From Paracoccus sediminis (GTDB lineage: Bacteria > Pseudomonadota > Alphaproteobacteria > Rhodobacterales > Rhodobacteraceae), in assembly GCF_900188295.1 (NCBI RefSeq), contig NZ_FZNM01000012.1:1-64000 (forward strand): DNA of 64,000 nucleotides, given 5' to 3'. The position numbers were made by a program, and so were the translations under genes. Of the stretch, positions 59,970 to 64,000 are shown in pieces (position 1 is the stretch's first letter; each line of letters begins with the position of its first letter). The notes under the pieces are model-generated. The model was not told the origin of the DNA. It searched no databases and worked only from the letters and a program-made list of their open reading frames with translations.

Positions 59970-62233
59970 GCGCGGTTCCTGACGGGCTGGCGCCGTCGAA
60001 CCCCGCATTCTGGGAACTCATTCTGCCTCCTGATTGCTCGACTGAACTCTCAAAGCCTGAACATAGGGCCCTGGACGCGTTGAAACGGCTCTTTGCTGAG
60101 CGCCATCGGCATTGGCCACGAACCGTGCGTGCTGATCTTCAAAGGCTTCTATTGCCCCTCGAAGCGGCTCTTGATCGCATGAACGCGGCACCCGCCCCGC
60201 GGAACTCCGCAATCCGCGTCGTGACACAGGAGTTGATCGGACGGCGGCACGCCTATTGGGCGTGGTCGCAGGACGAGTGGCAGGACGTGTTGGCACCATC
60301 TGAAGGCGCTTTCCATAAGCGCAACGGCTGCCACGGCAACTGCAGGCAATACGTGATGGCTCTCGCGTATCGTCTTGGCAGTTTCGACCGCTTGGAGCAG
60401 ATCGGGACGTTCTATCAGTATCGCTTGGCGCTCAAGGTGTTCGGCCGCGAGGAGGTCGAGGCGGCGGGCAAGCGAGTGCGCGATGAGATGCGCTCCGTCG
60501 GCCTCAGGGCAGAGGTTCCCTGTGGGCTGAAGCAGGCTCTCTACTCCGCGCTGCTCTATCAAAGATCGGGCCGCCTTGAAGACATCACCGTAGAAACGAT
60601 GCGCCGCGTCGCGTCCAGCAAATTGGGCAGCACACGCACAGGCACTGCAGCGCTCTCGCGCGTCCTGGCACGCCTCGGAATCATCGAGACGGGGTTCTGC
60701 CTTTGGCAGGAAGACAGGCGACGTCCGCCCAACGAGCGACAAGCGTCTACGGACGTCCCGGACGAGTGGCTGAGTTGGTGTGATCGCTGGCGCACGACCG
60801 CAACCCTCGCACCCTCCTCGGTGACGAGCACCTATTATGGTATTCTCAAGTGTGGCCGCTGGCTTGGTGACCGGCATGCAGATATTCGCTCGCCAACCCA
60901 ATGGGATCGGTCCCTGGCCCTCGAATATGCCGCAGCCGCAATGAAGATGCGGATCGGAGACTGGGCGGCGCCCTTCGGTGCAGCCGCTGGCCGTATGGGA
61001 GAGCCTCTAAAACCAGCCGCGATCGCGGCACACCTGCGGTGCGTACGGGCATTTTTCTCCGACCTTCAGGAGTGGGAGTGGATTGCACCCCGGTTCGCCC
61101 CGGCTCAGACACTTGTGCCGTCGCGGGCCATACTGGCGAAGATCGGACCGGCACCGCGGGTTATTGCCGACGACATCTGGGCCAAGCTGATCTGGGCTGC
61201 TCTCAACTTGACAGAGAACGACCTTCGGGATCGATCAAAGCGCAGGGGCTGGGCGGACCAACCACTCCGTTACCCCGTTGCCATGGTACGGGCGATTGCG
61301 ATCCTGTGGCTGTTCGGCGGCCTGCGGCGCGACGAAATTCACCGCATGCGGGTCGGTGCGATCCGCTGGTCGCCCATGCCGGACGATCATGACGCGTCCC
61401 CAGTATGCCTGCTTGACGTTCCAGTCAACAAAACCAGCCGTGCCTTCACCAAACCGGTGGACCCGATCGTTGGAACAGCGATCGAAGCGTGGGAGGCCGA
61501 ACGACTTCCCCACCCTCGGGAGGTGGACGTCAAGACTGGCGAGCGGGTCGACTGGCTTTTTGTTCATAAGGGGCGGCGGGTGGCCGCTGCTTATATCAAT
61601 CGCTCTCTCATTCCCCTCTTATGCGCCAAAGCAGGCGTGCCCGAAACAGATGCACGGGGTCGGATTACGAGTCACCGCGCTCGCGCCACGATCGCCACGC
61701 AGCTCTTCAACGCCAAAGAGCCTTTGTCGCTGTTCGAACTGCAGGCCTGGCTCGGCCACGCCTCACCGCAAGCCACCCAGTACTACGCGGCCATCACGCC
61801 GACGAAGTTGGCGCGCTCCTTTGACCGCGCCGGCTATTTCGAGCGGAACGTCCGTACGATCGAGGTCCTGATTGATCAGGCGGCGCAGCGGACCCGCGGC
61901 GACGGACCGTCGAAACCCTGGCAGTATTACGACCTCGGGCATGGCTACTGCACCTATGATTTCTTCGATCAGTGCGCGCACCGAATGGCCTGCGCCAAAT
62001 GCTCATTCTATCAGCCAAAGGCCTCTGCGCGCATGCAGGCGTTGGAGGCGGGCGGGAACCTCAAGCGGATGCTGCAGGAAATCCCCCTGACCGACACCGA
62101 ACGAGACGCAGTCGAGGACGGCGCGCGGATGATGGACATACTCGCCGCTGGCCTCGAACAGGTGCCGGCGCCAGACGGGCGTACACGCCAGCAGATCGAG
62201 GCCAGCGGCGAGGGGTGGGAATCCCAAGCATGA
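59966..62233 (+). CDS. Large tyrosine recombinase with C-terminal cysteine cluster (Tn554 TnpB-like)
   Basis: 755 aa, far longer than a normal integrase. The catalytic domain lies at ~440-620: Arg in FGGLRRDEIHRM (~454), SHRARATIATQL with HxxR (~570-573), WLGHASPQATQYY with GH (~598) and a Tyr near 606. Residues 661-685 hold four Cys (662, 670, 676, 679; spacing C-x7-C-x5-C-x2-C), resembling a zinc finger. The ~430-residue N-terminal part has no recognised domain. The ATG overlaps the preceding recombinase stop, so the two are made together. Tn554 has a comparable TnpA-TnpB pair (361 and 630 aa). Confidence 0.85.
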   Translation: MSAVPDGLAPSNPAFWELILPPDCSTELSKPEHRALDALKRLFAERHRHWPRTVRADLQRLLLPLEAALDRMNAAPAPRNSAIRVVTQELIGRRHAYWAWSQDEWQDVLAPSEGAFHKRNGCHGNCRQYVMALAYRLGSFDRLEQIGTFYQYRLALKVFGREEVEAAGKRVRDEMRSVGLRAEVPCGLKQALYSALLYQRSGRLEDITVETMRRVASSKLGSTRTGTAALSRVLARLGIIETGFCLWQEDRRRPPNERQASTDVPDEWLSWCDRWRTTATLAPSSVTSTYYGILKCGRWLGDRHADIRSPTQWDRSLALEYAAAAMKMRIGDWAAPFGAAAGRMGEPLKPAAIAAHLRCVRAFFSDLQEWEWIAPRFAPAQTLVPSRAILAKIGPAPRVIADDIWAKLIWAALNLTENDLRDRSKRRGWADQPLRYPVAMVRAIAILWLFGGLRRDEIHRMRVGAIRWSPMPDDHDASPVCLLDVPVNKTSRAFTKPVDPIVGTAIEAWEAERLPHPREVDVKTGERVDWLFVHKGRRVAAAYINRSLIPLLCAKAGVPETDARGRITSHRARATIATQLFNAKEPLSLFELQAWLGHASPQATQYYAAITPTKLARSFDRAGYFERNVRTIEVLIDQAAQRTRGDGPSKPWQYYDLGHGYCTYDFFDQCAHRMACAKCSFYQPKASARMQALEAGGNLKRMLQEIPLTDTERDAVEDGARMMDILAAGLEQVPAPDGRTRQQIEASGEGWESQA

Positions 62234-62285
62234 ACAATGGTCGTTTGCGGGAAGACTTTGTACGTTCTGACATGGAAAAGCGCCT

Positions 62286-62447
62286 ATGCCAGCGCTCACA
62301 GCCTCATCATACACGCAGAGACTGCTGCAGACCGCAAAGACCGTCGAGGCTTTAATGGCACGGGATGCCGCACCCCAGGATTGCATAGGTCTCAACCATT
62401 CAATGCAGAAGTTCGGCAGAATAAGACGTCGGCCAACTACGCTATGA
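62286..62447 (+). CDS. Possible small third protein of the mobile element
   Basis: 53 aa open frame starting at ATG 62286 after GGAAAAG and ending at 62447. Translation (PALTASSYTQRLLQTAKTVE, ALMARDAAPQD, LNHSMQKFGRIRRRPTTL) looks protein-like, with a helical N-terminus and a basic tail. It follows the large recombinase in the place of Tn554 TnpC (125 aa), but is shorter and I see no clear similarity. It overlaps the 3' end of nsrR by 11 bases on the other strand. Treat as tentative. Confidence 0.35.
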   Translation: MPALTASSYTQRLLQTAKTVEALMARDAAPQDCIGLNHSMQKFGRIRRRPTTL

Positions 62448-62853
62448 AGAGATGTTGGAAAGCGTGGGGTGTCTTTGCTACATCCGTCAGCCGACACTGA
62501 TCCAGGACGACCATGAAGGCTTCCCGCGCTTGTGCGATGACTGATGGAAGTCCACAGCCCTCTGCAATCCGGCAGGTGCTGCAATCGACCAAGCTTTCGT
62601 CCGCCTCGGTATGCCGGACGACCTGCCCGATGGTAATCTCGTTTGCCGGTCGGGCCAGCCGCAGCCCGCCATGCCGCCCCCGCACGGTTTCCACAAAACC
62701 CGCATGGCCCAGATCCTGAACGATCTTCATCAGATGGTTCTGCGAAATGCGGTGGGCCTCGGCGATCTGCCGGATTGAAACAAGGCCGCCGTCATGGGCT
62801 GCCAGATAGATCAGAGCGCGAAGCGCATAGTCGGTATATCGGGTCAATTTCAT
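62437..62853 (-). CDS. nsrR: Rrf2 family nitric-oxide-sensing regulator NsrR
   Basis: 138 aa. The N-terminal winged helix is KLTRYTDYALRALIYLAAHD followed by VSIRQIAEAHRISQNHLMKI, and the DNA-reading wing is ETVRGRHGGLRLARP. The three cluster cysteines are in VDCSTCRIAEGCGLPSV. The protein binds a [4Fe-4S] (or [2Fe-2S]) cluster that is lost on contact with NO. The ATG at 62853 gives the usual start. Its last ~15 residues (TPHAFQHLFIA) do not look conserved and may come from the adjoining mobile element. It is divergent from hmp, its classic target. Confidence 0.9.
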   Translation of the reverse strand: MKLTRYTDYALRALIYLAAHDGGLVSIRQIAEAHRISQNHLMKIVQDLGHAGFVETVRGRHGGLRLARPANEITIGQVVRHTEADESLVDCSTCRIAEGCGLPSVIAQAREAFMVVLDQCRLTDVAKTPHAFQHLFIA

Positions 62854-62897
62854 GCCGCAGTAATATAGGTATTCCCAATGCATGTATAGTTCGTCTA

Positions 62898-62920
62898 TAG
62901 ATGCGCTACAAATACATGTT
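62898..62920. promoter_or_regulatory. Putative NsrR box between nsrR and hmp
   Basis: Read on the minus strand, AACATGTATTTGTAGCGC followed by ATCTA agrees at about 16 of 22 positions with the NsrR consensus (AAGATGCATTT-N-AAATGCATCTT). It starts 14 bases before the hmp ATG. A second imperfect inverted repeat, CATGTATAG/CTATAGATG, lies at 62881-62903. Confidence 0.55.
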
Positions 62921-62933
62921 TTAGGAGAAGCCG

Positions 62934-64000
62934 ATGCCTCGTCAACTTTCCACCCGAACAATTGACGTCGTCCGGGCCACGGTGCCGGCGCTGGAGGCAC
63001 ATGGTCCTGAAATCACGGGCGCAATGTATCGCCGACTGTTCCAAGACGCCCACATCGCTGCGCTGTTCAACCAAGCGAACCAGCAGCGCGGGACACAGCG
63101 TCTTGCGCTGGCCCAAGCTGTTCTTGCCTATGCCCGCAACATCGACAACCTGGGGGTTCTGGCTTCGGCAGTCGAGCGGATTGCGCAGAAACATATCGGC
63201 TACGCCATCCAGCCTGAACATTATCCGTATGTTGCCAAGGCGCTCTTGGACGCCATTCAGGAGGTTCTGGGGGACGCCGCGACGCCTGAGATTATCGAAG
63301 CCTGGGGAGAGGCTTACTGGTTTCTGGCCGACCTGCTCATTGAGCGTGAGGCAACAATCCGCAAGGAAATCGAGGCGAAGCCTGGCGGCTGGACCGACTG
63401 GCGCAGGTTTCGCATCGCGGGCCGCCATGTCGAGGCGGAGGGCATCATGTCGTTCGATCTTCGGCCAGAGGATGGCGAGGCTGTCCTGCCGCATCAACCG
63501 GGCCAGTATCTGACCTTGCGCTTTGACTTGACGGGAAAGCCCGGACTGAAGCGCAACTACTCGATCTCCAGCGCTCCGGGTGACAAGGGTTATCGCATCA
63601 CCGTCAAGCGCGAAGGCGAGGCATCCTCGCTTTTGCACGAGGCACCTGTCGGCACGGTGCTGGAGGCAACGCCCCCCGCCGGCGATTTCCATCTGAGCGA
63701 GGCGCCGCAGCGGCCCCTGATCCTTCTGTCGGGCGGGGTCGGACTGACGCCTTTTGCCAGCATGATGCCGGTGATCGCGGAAAAGCATCGCGATGTGCCC
63801 GTGTACTACATCCATGGTACGGCAAGTCCCGTTCATCATGCGTTGGAGGCCGAGATGCGTTCGGCCGGTGCACGGCACGGGAACATGCGGATCGAGATCT
63901 TTTACGAGTCGCCCGCCGATGTTGCCAATCCGGGGCGCATCAGCCTGGAATGGCTGCAAGCAAACACACCTCTTGCAGATGCTGACATCTACCTTTGCGG
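62934..64000 (+). CDS. hmp: Flavohemoglobin/nitric oxide dioxygenase Hmp, 3' end outside the window
   Basis: At least 355 aa; the frame is open to the last base. The globin domain has Tyr in GAMYRRLFQDAH and the heme-ligand His in IAQKHIGYAIQPEHYPYV. The FAD domain shows GQYLTLRFD and the RxYS motif in LKRNYSISSAPGDK; the NAD(P)H domain starts at LILLSGGVGLTPFASM. It oxidises NO to nitrate with O2 and NAD(P)H. AGGAG precedes the ATG. The divergent nsrR gene and an NsrR-like box upstream indicate induction by NO. About 40-50 residues are missing at the end. Confidence 0.95.
   Translation, partial: MPRQLSTRTIDVVRATVPALEAHGPEITGAMYRRLFQDAHIAALFNQANQQRGTQRLALAQAVLAYARNIDNLGVLASAVERIAQKHIGYAIQPEHYPYVAKALLDAIQEVLGDAATPEIIEAWGEAYWFLADLLIEREATIRKEIEAKPGGWTDWRRFRIAGRHVEAEGIMSFDLRPEDGEAVLPHQPGQYLTLRFDLTGKPGLKRNYSISSAPGDKGYRITVKREGEASSLLHEAPVGTVLEATPPAGDFHLSEAPQRPLILLSGGVGLTPFASMMPVIAEKHRDVPVYYIHGTASPVHHALEAEMRSAGARHGNMRIEIFYESPADVANPGRISLEWLQANTPLADADIYLC

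Noticed and set aside
62237..62500. 87-codon plus-strand ORF as the third transposition protein
   Set aside because: It overlaps nsrR deeply on the other strand and its composition is less protein-like than the 53-codon frame at 62286-62447.
1..64000. CRISPR arrays, rRNA and tRNA genes
   Set aside because: Looked for repeat-spacer patterns and conserved RNA sequences on both strands and saw none; a covariance-model search would be decisive.

Overview
The window is high-GC DNA from an alphaproteobacterium, most likely a Paracoccus or close relative in the Rhodobacterales. This placement rests on codon use and gene content (TRAP, tripartite tricarboxylate and ABC uptake systems, sugar-acid and sulfonate catabolism, an NsrR/flavohemoglobin pair), not on a marker gene. 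No rRNA, tRNA or CRISPR array was seen. It reads as an accessory, nutrient-scavenging region (a chromid, megaplasmid or chromosomal island) with several catabolic cassettes, each beside its own regulator.

Layout. (1) 237-2657: AI-2E-type membrane protein fused to a cytosolic sensor-like tail. (2) 2974-20858: four minus-strand transcription units for sugar-acid uptake and breakdown: a dipeptide-type ABC transporter with a 2-hydroxyacid dehydrogenase; a tripartite tricarboxylate transporter (TctCBA) with an EamA exporter; a family 5 binding protein with an Ldh2-type dehydrogenase; and an L-arabinonate dehydratase-type enzyme with RraA, alpha-ketoglutaric semialdehyde dehydrogenase, 5-dehydro-4-deoxyglucarate dehydratase and a second DapA-family enzyme. 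The divergent GntR gene at 20148 probably controls all four, because a 13-14 bp near-palindrome (CTGAAATATTAGT type) lies upstream of each unit. (3) 21222-25578: a decayed operon (CoA-transferase, citryl-CoA lyase-like, TctC, TctB, TctA), with every gene broken. (4) 25891-31948: DUF883 protein, two CNNM/CBS membrane proteins, a CPA2 antiporter with a separate CBS protein, and an acyltransferase. (5) 32277-39632: IclR regulator divergent from a TRAP transporter operon that also encodes a dihydroorotate dehydrogenase-like protein, a metal-dependent hydrolase, an HpcH/HpaI aldolase and a protein of unknown family; the substrate is unknown.

(6) 39866-48909: a LysR regulator divergent from eight genes that look like a C3-sulfonate cassette: CuyA-like cysteate sulfo-lyase, DegT aminotransferase, Asp/Glu-racemase-family protein, taurine-type ABC transporter, histidinol dehydrogenase homologue (HpsN-like) and a PSE-family sulfate/sulfite exporter. 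(7) 49273-54989: cell-envelope group (GT39, DedA, GtrA, GT2) next to an OmpR-type two-component system. (8) 55270-58862: an IS5-type transposase remnant and a polyamine-type ABC operon whose binding protein is reduced to its C-terminus. (9) 58929-about 62440: a mobile element with two overlapping tyrosine recombinases (346 and 755 aa); the first carries a 42-bp perfect palindrome inside its reading frame. (10) 62437-64000: NsrR and the divergent flavohemoglobin gene hmp, which runs off the window.

How it works together. Regions 2, 5 and 6 follow one plan: a high-affinity uptake system, a few enzymes leading towards central metabolism, and a divergent regulator with nearby palindromes. Region 3 is the fossil of another such cassette, and regions 8-9 show insertion followed by loss. 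Family assignments come from motifs read by eye; substrates are inferred from context.
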